Source: Pseudoselenomonas ruminantium
Lineage (GTDB): Bacteria > Bacillota > Negativicutes > Selenomonadales > Selenomonadaceae
Length of the DNA stretch: 61,257 nucleotides
Assembly: GCA_015058655.1 (NCBI GenBank)
Contig: SVBX01000019.1
Coordinates: 1 to 61,257 of the forward strand
Direction: 5' to 3'
Shown: piece after piece, positions 7,116-16,798 of the stretch
How the letters are laid out: each line of letters opens with the position of its first letter
How positions within the stretch are numbered: the stretch's first letter is position 1
Made by a program: the position numbers and the translations under genes
The notes under the pieces: generated by a model
Seen by the model: only the letters and a program-made list of their open reading frames with translations
What the model was told of the DNA's origin: nothing
The model's database searches: none

Positions 7116-8175
7116 GGTGGAACTAAGGCATATAGAGAAAAGCTTCAAGGGCTTCAAGGCGGCCAGCGACGCCAGCTTCGGCGTGGGCAAGGGCGAGCTG
7201 GCAGGCCTCCTGGGGCCCTCCGGCAGTGGCAAGACCACCCTGCTGCGCATACTGGCAGGACTGGAGACACCGGACAGTGGGGATATCCTCATTGGAGGCA
7301 AAAGGGTAAATGATCTGCCTGCCCGGGCTAGGGGCATTGGCTTCGTGTTCCAGAACTACGCTCTGTTCCGTCATATGACGGTGCGGGAAAATATCGCCTT
7401 TGGGCTGAAGGTGCAGAAGGTGGACAAGGAGACTATCAAGTCCCGCATCGATGAGCTGCTGGAGCTGACGGGACTGGCAGAGGTGGCGTCACGTTACCCC
7501 CAGCAGCTCTCCGGCGGCCAGCGTCAGCGGGTGGCTTTTGCCAGGGCGCTGGCCCCCAGGCCTAAGCTTCTGCTTTTGGACGAGCCCTTTGCCGCCATCG
7601 ATGCCAAGGTCCGCAAGGAACTAAGGAGCTGGCTCAGGGAGGCCATCCACAACCTGGGCATTACCAGTCTCTTTGTCACCCATGACCAGGACGAGGCAGT
7701 GGAAGTGGCGGACAAGATCATCATCGTCAACAGCGGCCGCATCGAGCAGGTGGGCAGTCCCATGGAGATTTATCAGGCCCCCAAAACTCCCTTTGTGGCT
7801 GACTTCATCGGCGAATCTGTCCGGGTGGCTGACTACACCCAGTTCAAGGGCTTTGACGGTGAGGAAAAAGAGGGTGGCCATGAGGCCATCATCCGCCCTG
7901 AGTTCATCGAGTTGGCCAGGGACGAGAAGGAGATTTCCCTGCCTCTGGGAGCCGAGCGGGGCATCGTGCGAGCTACCTATTTCCGAGGTTCCTCCGTGGC
8001 AGTGGACATCGAGGTGCGGGGCCAGCTGCTGCGGGCTCACCGCAGTCTGGAGAAAGCACCCCTGCAGGCAGGTGACAAGGCCCTGGCCTTTATCCATCGC
8101 ATTTACAGCCTGGAGGAAGGCAGGACGAGAATCATCGAGAATCAGGCCAAGCGTCGGGAATCCGTGGTTATTTAA
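7099..8175 (+). CDS. cysA: Sulfate ABC transporter ATP-binding protein CysA
   Basis: 358 residues. Walker A GPSGSGKTTLLR, Q-loop FQNYALF, signature LSGGQRQRVAFARAL, Walker B LLLLDEPFAAID and the switch His in FVTHDQDEA are intact; a TOBE-like C-terminal domain follows from about residue 240. The ATG at 7105 is an alternative with better spacing from AAGGA. It powers sulfate import and overlaps cysW by 17 bp. The run of genes continues into APS reductase. Confidence 0.92.
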   Translation: MTMNYEVELRHIEKSFKGFKAASDASFGVGKGELAGLLGPSGSGKTTLLRILAGLETPDSGDILIGGKRVNDLPARARGIGFVFQNYALFRHMTVRENIAFGLKVQKVDKETIKSRIDELLELTGLAEVASRYPQQLSGGQRQRVAFARALAPRPKLLLLDEPFAAIDAKVRKELRSWLREAIHNLGITSLFVTHDQDEAVEVADKIIIVNSGRIEQVGSPMEIYQAPKTPFVADFIGESVRVADYTQFKGFDGEEKEGGHEAIIRPEFIELARDEKEISLPLGAERGIVRATYFRGSSVAVDIEVRGQLLRAHRSLEKAPLQAGDKALAFIHRIYSLEEGRTRIIENQAKRRESVVI

Positions 8176-8197
8176 GTGATCGGAAGCAGTGGAGAGC

Positions 8198-9877
8198 ATG
8201 AAAGTCAGACAAGAACAAGCAGACATATTGATTATCGGCGGTGGGGCGGCAGGCTGTTATGCCGCTCTTACCCTGGGGGAGGAGTATCCGGGGATGGAGG
8301 TGCTGCTGGCAGACAAGGCCAATATCAGGCGCAGCGGCTGCCTGGCGGCGGGGGTCAACGCCCTGAACGCCTATATCACCCCGGGCCATACACCAAAGGA
8401 TTATGCAGACTATGCCAAAGAAGACGCTGCGGGCATCGTGCGGGAGGATCTGCTCCTGACCATGAGTGAGGGGCTCAACGAGGTCACCGCCAAGCTGGAA
8501 AAACTGGGGCTGGTAATCCAGAAAAATCCCGATGGCAGCTATGCTGCCCGGGGCTGGCGCAACATCAAGATCAACGGGGAAAACATCAAGCCCCTGATGG
8601 CTGCAGCCGTGGCGCAACAGCCCCATGTCCGGGTGCTGAACCATCTGAATATGGTGGATTACATCGTAGATGAGGGCAGAGTGACAGGGGCCTGGGGCCT
8701 TGACCTCCACCGGGAGGAAATCGTCATCATCGCCGCCAGAGCCGTCATTTGTGCCACCGGCGGAGCCGCAGGCCTCTACCAGCCCAACCATCCGGGCACC
8801 TCCCGGCACAAGATGTGGTACAGCCCCTTCAACACCGGGGCGGGCTATGCCATGGGCCTGCGGGCCGGGGCGGAGATGACCACTTTGGAAATGCGATTTA
8901 TCGCCCTCAGGTGCAAGGGTACCATCGCCCCTACGGGCACCATTGCCCAGGGAGTGGGAGCTCCCCAGGTGAATGCCCGGGGGGAAAAGTATCAGGACAA
9001 ATACGGCAATACCACGGCGGAGCGCCTCTGGGCAGTGGTGCAGGAGAACAAGGCAGGTCGCGGCCCCTGCTATCTGGGCACCAAAGGCATAACCCCAGAG
9101 CAGGAAGCGGCCCTGGAGCGGGCCTATCTCAACATGGCCCCGGCCCAGACCCTCTTCTGGCGGGAAAGCGGCCTAAACCCCCGGGACTATGATGTGGAGA
9201 TTGAAGGCTCCGAGCCCTATGTGGTGGGAGGCCATACCGCCAGCGGCTACTGGATTGGCGCTGACCGTGCCACCACCCTGCCTGGGCTATTTGCCGCCGG
9301 TGATGTGGCTGGGGGCTGTCCCCAGAAATACGTGACAGGATCCTTTGTGGAAGGAAAGCTTGCCGCCCATGGGGCGGCGGCCTTTGCCCGGCAGGCTGTT
9401 GCTGCCGAGCTTCAGGACGAGGTGAAGGAGAAGATTGTAAAGCAGGTGGGGCAGTTTCTGGAGGGGACTTCGGCAAACAACTACACCGTGGAAAGTCTGG
9501 AAGAGGCCATGCAGCAGGCCATGGACGAATATGCCGGAGGTATCAGGACCCATTATGGCTACAGCGCAAGCTCTTTGAAGATCGCCCGGAAGCATATCGA
9601 GCGCCTGACCAGGCTCAGTGAGAACCTGCGGGCCTCTGACGCATACGGCCTCCTGAAAATCTTTGAGCTGCGGGAGCGGCTGCTGGTCTGCAGGGCCCTG
9701 ATTGCCCATCTGGCGGCCCGGCAGGAAACCCGCTGGCATGCCTTCGGGGAGCATCTGGACTTCCCGGAGCGGCGGGAGGAATTCAAGGTCTTTATCAATT
9801 CCCGGCTGGAGGACGGGGACATCAGCATCATTCGCCGTCCCCTGCAGGAGGGCGAAAACAAGGAGGCGGCAGTATGA
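8198..9877 (+). CDS. aprA: Adenylylsulfate reductase alpha subunit (AprA-like)
   Basis: 559 residues, using the ATG at 8198 (a GTG at 8189 is possible). FAD-binding GGGAAGCYAA near residue 16, then RRSGCLAAGVNALNAYITPG, CATGGAAGLYQPN and NTGAGYAMGLRAGAEMTTLE, conserved in the AprA/fumarate-reductase flavoprotein superfamily; PQKYVTGSFVEGKLAAHGAA closes the flavin site. It reduces APS to sulfite and AMP, with electrons from the adjacent ferredoxin subunit. In this sulfate-uptake operon with CysDN the role is assimilatory, although the fold is that of dissimilatory enzymes; no thioredoxin-type CysH and no APS kinase are present. Confidence 0.88.
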   Translation: MKVRQEQADILIIGGGAAGCYAALTLGEEYPGMEVLLADKANIRRSGCLAAGVNALNAYITPGHTPKDYADYAKEDAAGIVREDLLLTMSEGLNEVTAKLEKLGLVIQKNPDGSYAARGWRNIKINGENIKPLMAAAVAQQPHVRVLNHLNMVDYIVDEGRVTGAWGLDLHREEIVIIAARAVICATGGAAGLYQPNHPGTSRHKMWYSPFNTGAGYAMGLRAGAEMTTLEMRFIALRCKGTIAPTGTIAQGVGAPQVNARGEKYQDKYGNTTAERLWAVVQENKAGRGPCYLGTKGITPEQEAALERAYLNMAPAQTLFWRESGLNPRDYDVEIEGSEPYVVGGHTASGYWIGADRATTLPGLFAAGDVAGGCPQKYVTGSFVEGKLAAHGAAAFARQAVAAELQDEVKEKIVKQVGQFLEGTSANNYTVESLEEAMQQAMDEYAGGIRTHYGYSASSLKIARKHIERLTRLSENLRASDAYGLLKIFELRERLLVCRALIAHLAARQETRWHAFGEHLDFPERREEFKVFINSRLEDGDISIIRRPLQEGENKEAAV

Positions 9878-10185
9878 GTATCGCCGTTGAGGCGCATAAA
9901 TGCGTAGGCTGCGGCCTCTGCACCGAGGTCTGTCCCGGCAATCTGCTGCAGTTGCGGGAGGGCAAGGCCCAGATCCGCGAGGTGCGGGACTGCTGGGGCT
10001 GCACCGCCTGTGTCAAAGAATGCCCCAGGCAGGCCATCTGCTATTATCTGGCGGCAGACCTGGGGGGCAGCGGCGGGCGGCTTTACGCCGACAGCAACGA
10101 AGTTGAAATCAAGTGGCAGATGCACTGGCCGGACGGCAGCTCCGATGAGATAGTCACTGCCAGGCAGGAAGCCAACAAATACTAG
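9874..10185 (+). CDS. aprB: Adenylylsulfate reductase beta subunit, 4Fe-4S ferredoxin
   Basis: 103 residues; starts inside the end of aprA (ATGA overlap). Two cluster motifs, [13 protein letters not shown] (residues ~10-22) and [13 protein letters not shown] (~46-58), bind two [4Fe-4S] clusters. The short C-terminal tail with MHWPDGS resembles AprB. It passes electrons to the FAD of AprA. Confidence 0.88.
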   Translation: MSIAVEAHKCVGCGLCTEVCPGNLLQLREGKAQIREVRDCWGCTACVKECPRQAICYYLAADLGGSGGRLYADSNEVEIKWQMHWPDGSSDEIVTARQEANKY

Positions 10186-10202
10186 AAAAATGGGGGAGCA
10201 TT

Positions 10203-11024
10203 ATGGCGCAAGCAATAGAGACAGCAGATAAACTGGACAAGCTGGAAGCAGAAAGCATTTACATATTGAGGGAAGCTTACAAGAAGCTGGGGAAGCTGGG
10301 GATGCTCTGGTCCATCGGCAAGGACTCCACGGTCCTGCTGTGGCTGGCGAAAAAGGCTTTTTACGGCCATTGCCCCTTCCCCTTTATCCATGTGGACACC
10401 AAGCACAAGATTCCCGAGATGATTGAGTACCGTGACCGGGTGGCCAGGGAGCTGAATCTGGACCTGATTGTCCACACCAACCAGGCAGCCCTGGACGCCG
10501 GCATGGGCCCGGACAAGGGCAGGCTGGCCTGCTGCCAGGCCCTGAAGACCGAGGGGCTGAAGCAGGTGGTAAAGAAATACGGCTTTGACGGCCTGATTGT
10601 AGGGGTGCGCCGTGACGAGGAAGGCTCCCGCTCCAAGGAGCGTGTCTTCAGCGAGCGCAAGGAAGACGATGCCTGGGATTATGCCAACCAGCCACCGGAG
10701 CTCTGGGACCAGTTCAAGACGGATTTCCCCAAGGGTCACCATATCCGGGTGCATCCCTTGCTGGCCTGGAATGAGCTGGACATCTGGGAGTACATCCGCC
10801 GGGAGAACATTCCCATCATCGACCTGTACTTTGCCAAGAACGGCAAGCGATACCGCTCCCTGGGCTGTGCCTGCTGTACGGGTCAGATTGAGTCGGAGGC
10901 GGATACCCTGGACAAGATCATCGAGGAACTGAAGCATACCACCACCAGTGAGCGGGCGGGACGCAAGCAGGACCAGGAGGATTCCTACGCCATGCAGAAG
11001 CTGCGGAAAGAGGGGTATATGTAA
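10203..11024 (+). CDS. cysD: Sulfate adenylyltransferase subunit 2 (CysD)
   Basis: 273 residues. The PP-loop appears as [17 protein letters not shown] near residue 37, followed by [26 protein letters not shown] and the C-terminal [11 protein letters not shown] expected for CysD. Together with CysN it activates sulfate with ATP to APS. A GGGGGAG ribosome site precedes the ATG. The stop overlaps the cysN start as TAATG. Confidence 0.95.
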   Translation: MAQAIETADKLDKLEAESIYILREAYKKLGKLGMLWSIGKDSTVLLWLAKKAFYGHCPFPFIHVDTKHKIPEMIEYRDRVARELNLDLIVHTNQAALDAGMGPDKGRLACCQALKTEGLKQVVKKYGFDGLIVGVRRDEEGSRSKERVFSERKEDDAWDYANQPPELWDQFKTDFPKGHHIRVHPLLAWNELDIWEYIRRENIPIIDLYFAKNGKRYRSLGCACCTGQIESEADTLDKIIEELKHTTTSERAGRKQDQEDSYAMQKLRKEGYM

Positions 11025-12448
11025 TGAGCAAAGAGATTGAAAACAAGGAAGCTGGCCTGAACATCGTGGTGGTGGGCCATGTGGACCACGGCAAATCCAC
11101 CGTCATCGGCAGGCTTCTCTACGATACGGATTCCCTGCCCCAGGGAGCTATCGACAAGGTGGCTAAAATCGCCCATGATACGGGCAAGCCCTTTGAGTAC
11201 GCCTACCTGCTGGATGCCTTTGAAGAGGAGCAGCAGCAGGGCATCACCATCGACACCACACGCATCCAGTTCTCTACGGCCAAGCGGGATTATGTAATCA
11301 TCGACGCCCCGGGCCATAAGGAATTCCTGAAAAACATGATTTCCGGCGCCGCCGGTGCCGAAGCCGCCCTCCTCATCGTTGACGGCAAGCAGGGGGTGCA
11401 GGAGCAGAGCCGCCGCCATGCCTATATGCTCAGCATGCTGGGCATCAAAAAGGTCTATGTGCTGGTGAACAAGATGGACCTGGCAGACTACGCCGAGACT
11501 GCCTTTGTGAAAATCAAGCATGAGATGGGGGCCTTCCTGGCAGAGCTGGGGGTATATCCTCTGAAGTACATTCCCGTGTCCGGCCTGCAGGGGGACAATA
11601 TCGCCTCCCGGTCTGCCCACATGCCCTGGTACAAGGGTGAAGACCTGCTGGAGGCCCTGGACCTTTTGGACGGCGAGCAGGCTGCTTCTGACCGGGCCCT
11701 GCGGCTGCCCATCCAGGACGTTTATAAATTCGACTCCCGCCGCATCATTGCCGGGCGCATCGAGGCCGGCCAGCTGGCAGTAGGCGACGAAATCGCCATC
11801 TACCCCAGTGGCCGCAAGACCAAGGTAGTATCCTTCCCCTACTGGCAGGAGCGGGACAAGGTCACTGAGGCCGCAGCCGGTGCCTCCACGGGCATCCAAG
11901 TGGCGGATGAGTTCTTCAACCAGCGGGGGGAGATCATCACCAGGGCTGGGGATACCCCGCCCCTGACGGGCAGACGCCTGCGGGTGTCCTTGTTCTGGCT
12001 GGGCAAGAAGCCCCTGAAGCTCAATCAGCGCTACAAGCTGAAGCTGGCCACCCAGGAAGTGGAAGCTCAGGTGGAAAGCATTGAGAAGATCATTGATGCC
12101 TCCAGCCTGGACCAGAGGGCGGCAGAGGAAGTGAAGGAAATCCGTCTCAACGATGTGGCGGAGGTCATTCTGAAGCTCAAGGAGGAAATCGCCTTTGACA
12201 GGTTCCAGGACTACCAGGCCACAGGCCGTTTCGTGCTGGTGGACGGCTATGATGTGGCCGGTGGTGGCATCGTGCTGGGGCTGGAAAAGGAAAAACAGGG
12301 AGAATTCTCTCAGAAGGCCATGCGCTACATCATGAGCCACCTGCCCCAGAATGGGGAGCTCATCGTGGTGGTGAAGGACGGAGAGATCGTCCGCCTGGAG
12401 CGCACGGAGCGTGAAGTGTTCAGCGGCATAGACGGCGAAGGCATTTAA
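11024..12448 (+). CDS. cysN: Sulfate adenylyltransferase GTPase subunit CysN with DUF2292-like tail
   Basis: 474 residues. GTPase motifs: G1 GHVDHGKST (~18-26), G3 DAPGHKEF, G4 NKMD. Elongation-factor-like domains 2 and 3 run to about residue 415. The last ~50 residues (AMRYIMSHLPQNGELIVVVK then DGEIVRLERTERE) resemble the small DUF2292/YezD family encoded at 19931-20251, so a sulfur-linked small protein appears fused to the GTPase. It stimulates APS formation by CysD through GTP hydrolysis. Last gene before a 279-bp gap. Confidence 0.93.
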   Translation: MSKEIENKEAGLNIVVVGHVDHGKSTVIGRLLYDTDSLPQGAIDKVAKIAHDTGKPFEYAYLLDAFEEEQQQGITIDTTRIQFSTAKRDYVIIDAPGHKEFLKNMISGAAGAEAALLIVDGKQGVQEQSRRHAYMLSMLGIKKVYVLVNKMDLADYAETAFVKIKHEMGAFLAELGVYPLKYIPVSGLQGDNIASRSAHMPWYKGEDLLEALDLLDGEQAASDRALRLPIQDVYKFDSRRIIAGRIEAGQLAVGDEIAIYPSGRKTKVVSFPYWQERDKVTEAAAGASTGIQVADEFFNQRGEIITRAGDTPPLTGRRLRVSLFWLGKKPLKLNQRYKLKLATQEVEAQVESIEKIIDASSLDQRAAEEVKEIRLNDVAEVILKLKEEIAFDRFQDYQATGRFVLVDGYDVAGGGIVLGLEKEKQGEFSQKAMRYIMSHLPQNGELIVVVKDGEIVRLERTEREVFSGIDGEGI

Positions 12449-12485
12449 GGGTATACTTTGTATTAAGTATTACTACCGTGAGTGA

Positions 12486-12569
12486 GGGTCACAGGCATAG
12501 CATAAGCGTAACGTTTGGAATTTTTCCGTAGGAAAAATCCCAAGTGAAGCGTTGCTATGCCTGTGACCC
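12486..12569. repeat. Interspersed hairpin repeat, copy 1
   Basis: GGGTCACAGGCATAGCA pairs perfectly with TGCTATGCCTGTGACCC across 84 bp, with an inner hairpin GGAATTTTTCC/GGAAAAATCC. A related copy with the same inner hairpin and trailing CCCGAACG...TTAGCAT lies at 42245-42328. It may also act as the cysN terminator. Confidence 0.7.
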
Positions 12570-12589
12570 GAACGGGTTAGCATGCTGAT

Positions 12590-12690
12590 CCGCTCGCAGC
12601 TTATGTTATGTCAACGCTTCGCTCAGGAATTTGCTGCGCAAATTTCTGCAGGTTGCGCTTTTGACACAACATCAGCTGATCACTAGCGTT
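12590..12690. repeat. Imperfect inverted repeat in the cysN-sulfite reductase gap
   Basis: AGCTTATGTTATGTCA near 12598-12614 pairs imperfectly with TGACACAACATCAGCT near 12662-12677, with inner GAATTTGC/GCAAATTTC. It looks like a small hairpin element with no coding capacity. Together with the preceding repeat it fills the gene-free gap. Confidence 0.4.
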
Positions 12691-12727
12691 AAAAGCAACA
12701 GGAAAATTTAGGGGAGAGCGTGATATT

Positions 12728-13591
12728 ATGGCAGTAGATTACAAGGTGCTGAAAGCCAACGGCTTCATGCAGCAGAAGCAGGCAGGCTGTTTTTCCATGC
12801 GCCTTAGGAGCGTGGGAGGCAAGTTCACCGCTGCCCAGTTGCAGACGGTACAGGAAGTGGCAGAAAGATTCGGTGAGGGGTATGTGCATCTGACCTCCCG
12901 CCAGGGCATTGAGATTCCCTTCATCAAGGAGCAGGACATCGAGGACGTTAAAAAAGCTTTGGCAGCAGGGGGCTTGGCTACAGGTTTCTGCGGTGCCCAG
13001 GTGCGCACCATCACCGCCTGCCAGGGCTCTGCTGTCTGCCGCTCGGGCCTCATCGATACCGCCAGGCTGGCAGAGGAATTTGCCAAGCGCTATGCTGGCA
13101 AGGATCTGCCCCACAAATTCAAGGTGGGCTTCACCGGCTGCCACAACAACTGCCTGAAGACCGAGGAGAATGACATTGGCATCAAGGGAGCTGTGAAGCC
13201 CCTGTGGCAGAAGGAGGCCTGCAAGTTCTGCGGGGCCTGTGTCAAGATATGTCCTAAAGGGGCTTTGACCCTGGACAAGGCTGCCCAGAAACTCACCGTG
13301 AACCGACGCAAGTGCATCAACTGTGGCAAGTGTATCAAGAGCTGCAATTTCGGTGCCTGGGAGAAGCAGGTGGGCTTTGCCGTTTCCTTCGGCGGCCTCT
13401 ACGGCAACCGCATCGCCATCGGCAAGAAGCTCACCCCCATCATCTATGGGGAGGAAAAGCTTTTCCAGGTGCTGGATACTGCTCTGAAGTACTTTGAAGA
13501 GCACGGCAAGAAGGGCGAGCGCTTCCGCAATCTTTTGGACAGGATTGGCTGGGAGGAATTCCAGCAGGTGGTCAAAGAGGCTGTGAAATAA
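12728..13591 (+). CDS. Small siroheme sulfite reductase with ferredoxin domain (AsrC-like)
   Basis: 287 residues. The N-terminal ferrodoxin-like nitrite/sulfite reductase half-domain is followed by the siroheme/[4Fe-4S] motif TACQGSAVCRSG ... GFTGCHNNCLK (~100-145), then two ferredoxin motifs CKFCGACVKICPKG and CINCGKCIKSCNFG. This small single-subunit architecture is found in anaerobes and fits reduction of sulfite from AprAB to sulfide. A GGGGAG ribosome site precedes. It probably belongs functionally to the upstream operon despite the repeat-filled gap, and is followed by a strong terminator. Confidence 0.85.
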   Translation: MAVDYKVLKANGFMQQKQAGCFSMRLRSVGGKFTAAQLQTVQEVAERFGEGYVHLTSRQGIEIPFIKEQDIEDVKKALAAGGLATGFCGAQVRTITACQGSAVCRSGLIDTARLAEEFAKRYAGKDLPHKFKVGFTGCHNNCLKTEENDIGIKGAVKPLWQKEACKFCGACVKICPKGALTLDKAAQKLTVNRRKCINCGKCIKSCNFGAWEKQVGFAVSFGGLYGNRIAIGKKLTPIIYGEEKLFQVLDTALKYFEEHGKKGERFRNLLDRIGWEEFQQVVKEAVK

Positions 13592-13599
13592 AGTAGGTC

Positions 13600-13640
13600 A
13601 AAGGTTCCGGGCCTGCCTTAGGCAGGTTTTGGAACCTTTT
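13600..13640 (+). terminator. Terminator after sulfite reductase
   Basis: AAAGGTTCC ... GGAACCTTTT with an inner GCCTGCC/GGCAGG stem, ending in T residues, 10 bp after the stop. Confidence 0.85.
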
Positions 13641-13687
13641 AAGATATCGAGGCAGTATTGCAATGTGTTTAGGTTGGGGGTATATTT

Positions 13688-14491
13688 ATGAAAAGAATTA
13701 TTCCTTTGCTGATAGCTGTGGCGCTGGTGACGGCGGCCCTTTTCAGTGGCTGCGGAAATGATGCTTCATCCTCTGGTTCTGGCAAGGCCGAAGGCAAGCA
13801 TGTGCTGAAGGTGGGCATGGATGCCAGCTATCCGCCCTTCGGCTCCCAGGATTCGGCGTCTAACGACTATGTGGGCTTTGACGTGGATATCATCAAGGCC
13901 ATAGGCGAGGTGGAAGGCTTCGATGTGGCCATCAGCAACCGCGCCTTTGACGGCCTGATTCCCGCCCTGCAGTCCAAGGATCTTGATGTGGCCATCAATG
14001 ACATCACCATCACGGATGAGCGCAAGCAGAATGTGGATTTTACTGACCGCTATTATATTGCCGGCCTCGGCGTGGTGGTGAAGGCTGACAATGATACCAT
14101 CAAGACCGCCAAGGACCTGGAGGGCAAGAAGCTGGGGGTGTCCATTGGCTCCACAGGGGAGGAAGCAGCCCGCAAGATTCCCGGGGCCGATGTCCGGGTC
14201 TACAATGCCATCAATGAAGCCTTCCTGGAGGTGCAGAACGGCGGGGTGGATGCAGTCATCAATGACATTCCTACCAATGAGTATTATGTGAGCCATACGG
14301 ACAACAAGAATGTAAAGGTAGTGGAAGTGGCCCTGACCAAGGAAGACCTGGGCATTGCCGTGCTCAAGGGCAATGAGGAACTCTTGAAGAAGCTCAATGA
14401 CGGTCTGGCCGCCATCAAGAAGAACGGCAAGTTCAGCGAGATTTACCAGAAATGGTTCGGCAAGGAACCACCCCAGGAATTGCTTAAGTGA
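13688..14491 (+). CDS. Amino-acid (cystine-type) ABC transporter substrate-binding lipoprotein
   Basis: 267 residues. Signal peptide with lipobox LFSGC; family 3 solute-binding domain with VGMDASYPPFG, GFDVDIIKAIGE, DVAINDITITDERK, VNFTDRY-like VDFTDRYY and GKKLGVSIGSTGEEAA. The location between sulfite reductase and homocysteine methyltransferase suggests cystine or methionine as ligand, but the ligand cannot be read directly. No permease or ATPase follows, so it must use a transporter encoded elsewhere. Confidence 0.85.
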   Translation: MKRIIPLLIAVALVTAALFSGCGNDASSSGSGKAEGKHVLKVGMDASYPPFGSQDSASNDYVGFDVDIIKAIGEVEGFDVAISNRAFDGLIPALQSKDLDVAINDITITDERKQNVDFTDRYYIAGLGVVVKADNDTIKTAKDLEGKKLGVSIGSTGEEAARKIPGADVRVYNAINEAFLEVQNGGVDAVINDIPTNEYYVSHTDNKNVKVVEVALTKEDLGIAVLKGNEELLKKLNDGLAAIKKNGKFSEIYQKWFGKEPPQELLK

Positions 14492-14510
14492 ATTTATGTG
14501 AGGTATGAGC

Positions 14511-15446
14511 ATGAATGCAATAGCTGATTGTTTGAAGAAATATCCCCTGATGGTGCTGGATGGCGCTTTCGGCACAGAATTGGCGCGCCGCGGCTTTGAT
14601 ACCAATGATGAGCTCTGGTCTGCCAAGGCCCTCTTTGAAAAGCCGGAATTGGTGAAGGCTGTGCATTATGACTACTTTGCAGCCGGGGCGGATATTTCCA
14701 TCAGCGCCAGCTATCAGGCCACGGTGGAAGGCTTTGAGAAAAAAGGCTTCGCCCGGGAAGAGGCCAAGGAACTGATCCGTCGTTCTGTGCAGCTGGTCAA
14801 GGAAGCCGGTGAGGCATACTGGCAGGCAAAATCACCAACAGAAAGGCGTCCCAAGCCTCTGGCGGCGGCTTCCGTGGGCCCTTATGGGGCGTTCCTGGCG
14901 GATGGCTCCGAATATCGCGGCGACTATGGAGCTAGCCGGGCAGAACTGGCGGATTTCCATGCCGAGCGGCTGGATATCCTTATTTCTGCCCGCCCGGATA
15001 TCCTGGCCTGCGAGACATTGCCCCTCTTTGCAGAAGCAGAAGCTATCCTTGATGACTTGCGGCGCTACCCCGAGGCTGGGGCCTGGATTTCTTTCTCCTG
15101 CCGGGACGAAGCTCATACCTGCGGCGGTGATGAGATTGCAGACTGCGCCCGCTTTCTGGACAAGCACCCGCAGGTGGCAGCCATTGGCGTCAACTGCACG
15201 GCGCCCCAGCATGTGGCTGGCCTGATTCGCCGCATCCGTGAGCAGACGGAAAAGCCTGTGGTGGTCTATCCCAATACAGGCGAGACTTACGATGCGGTGA
15301 CCAAGACCTGGCACGGCAGTGCTACCCCCTATCATGATTTCGTGCGCCAGTGGTACGAAGTTGGCGCAAGGCTCATCGGCGGCTGCTGCCGCACCACCCC
15401 GGAAGACATCCGCGGCATTGCAGAGCTCAGGCAGTCACTGATGTAG
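14511..15446 (+). CDS. mmuM: Homocysteine S-methyltransferase
   Basis: 311 residues from the ATG at 14511; the ATG at 14505 is too close to the GAGG site. Zn-binding motifs of the pfam02574 fold are seen: GVNCTAP (~233) and GGCCRTTP (~293), plus the start LDGAFGTELARRGFD. It methylates homocysteine, typically with S-methylmethionine or SAM, to methionine. The short gap after the binding-protein gene suggests cotranscription. Confidence 0.9.
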   Translation: MNAIADCLKKYPLMVLDGAFGTELARRGFDTNDELWSAKALFEKPELVKAVHYDYFAAGADISISASYQATVEGFEKKGFAREEAKELIRRSVQLVKEAGEAYWQAKSPTERRPKPLAAASVGPYGAFLADGSEYRGDYGASRAELADFHAERLDILISARPDILACETLPLFAEAEAILDDLRRYPEAGAWISFSCRDEAHTCGGDEIADCARFLDKHPQVAAIGVNCTAPQHVAGLIRRIREQTEKPVVVYPNTGETYDAVTKTWHGSATPYHDFVRQWYEVGARLIGGCCRTTPEDIRGIAELRQSLM

Positions 15447-15571
15447 AGGCAAAATTTTGCTTGAATCAGCCTGTGCGCATAGGAAGAGCTTATGGCTGGC
15501 AATAGATTAAAAGGATTTTCCAGATTAGCGGTAAACTAGTATACTGAAAAACAATAGCTGATCAGAATTGA

Positions 15572-15600
15572 GGGCTGTGCGTATTTTTCGCACAGCTTTT
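15572..15600 (+). terminator. Terminator-like hairpin before LysR pseudogene
   Basis: GGGCTGTGCG, 7-nt loop, CGCACAGC then TTTT. It lies 126 bp after mmuM and just before the LysR ribosome site, so it could end mmuM or attenuate the LysR gene. The preceding 120 bp contain a possible promoter but no gene. Confidence 0.6.
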
Positions 15601-15624
15601 ATTTATACTTGGGAGGGAGAGGCC

Positions 15625-16541
15625 ATGACACTTACGCAGCTTAGATATGTAACCGCTATTGCCAAATACGGCTCCATCAGCCTGGCGGCCAGACAGCTTT
15701 TTGTGACACAACCAAGCATGACGACAGCGCTGCAGGATTTGGAAAAGGAAATAGGAAGGGAGCTTTTTATCCGCAATTCACGTGGCGTGCAGCTGACAGA
15801 AGAAGGACTGAAATTCCTCGGTCATGCCAAACAGATTCTGCGGCAGATGGAGATGCTGGAGGACCGATATCTCCATTAGGAAAGCAAACAGTATTTTGCT
15901 GTCTCTACGCAGCATTACACCTTCACTGCCAGTGCCTTCGTCGAGCTTGTCCGCCAGTATGAAGGCTGGGGCTATGAGTTTTCCCTGCTGGAGGAGCGTA
16001 CAGAAAAAATCATCGAGAATGTCAGAACCTTGAAGAGTGAAATTGGTATTTTGTATTTAAGCCGTTTCAACGAAGCAGTGCTAAGAAAAATTTTCAAGGA
16101 AAGCAAACTTTATTTCTCTCCTTTCTTTATGGTCAAGCCGCATGTTTTCATCTTTCGTGACCATCCCCTGGCGAAGAAAGATGCCTTGGAGCTGGAGAAT
16201 CTGGAGCCGTTTCCCTGCATCACTTTTGACCAGGGGGAGGAAAATTCCTTTTTTTATGCGGAGGAAATATGCAGTGAGCGTTCCCTGGAAAACAGATCAA
16301 GGTGACTGACCGTGCGGCAGTGTCTGATCTTCTGATGGAATTGGAGGCTTATATCATTACGACGGGGATTTTGCCTTCCCATCTGCATGGACAGGATATC
16401 ATCGCGCGCCCACTGAAGGTAGACGAAGTCATTACAGTTGGCGTTATACGCCGTATGGACTGCCGTATGTCGGAGCTGGGGCATACCTTTCTCAGGCTGT
16501 TGGAAAAGGCTGCCAAGCAAGCCGTCAAGAAGAAAAAATGA
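15625..16541 (+). pseudogene. LysR-family regulator, inactivated
   Basis: The reconstructed protein is about 305 residues. The winged HTH reads MTLTQLRYVTAIAKYGSISL, then ARQLFVTQPSMTTALQDLEK. An in-frame TAG at 15877-15879 follows DRYLH. The frame then continues with ESKQYFAVSTQHYTFTASAF up to SERSLE, where a one-base loss near 16290 shifts to KQIKVTDRAAVSDLLMELEA and on to the end. The effector domain is otherwise intact, so decay is recent. Position beside sulfur genes suggests a former sulfur regulator (inference). Confidence 0.85.
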
Positions 16542-16798
16542 GACGTTCTCTTGTTTCTGGTGACATTGCCTATGCCAAGTTGAAGAATATGAGGCAGTTT
16601 TATAGAGCCTTCCAGAATCGCTACACACTGTGTAGCGATTTGAGCTGGTCACACTACAGGAACCTTATGCGTGTGGCTGATTCAGCAGCACGCATATCTA
16701 TGCCTCCAAGTATATGCCTTACATGCCTACTGAAGAAGAGTTGAAAAAGAGCTGAGTCTTCAGGAATTGCTGGAAGCTCAAGAAGCGGGCAAAAAAAT
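16538..16798 (+). pseudogene. DUF1016 / PDDEXK nuclease-like fragment
   Basis: Segments LKNMRQFYRAFQNRYTLCSD, LSWSHYRNLMRV, then in another frame YASKYMPYMPTEEELKKELS and LQELLEAQEAG resemble pieces of the YhcG/DUF1016 nuclease-like family. The middle is deleted and the frames do not join. Nothing functional is expected. Confidence 0.55.
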
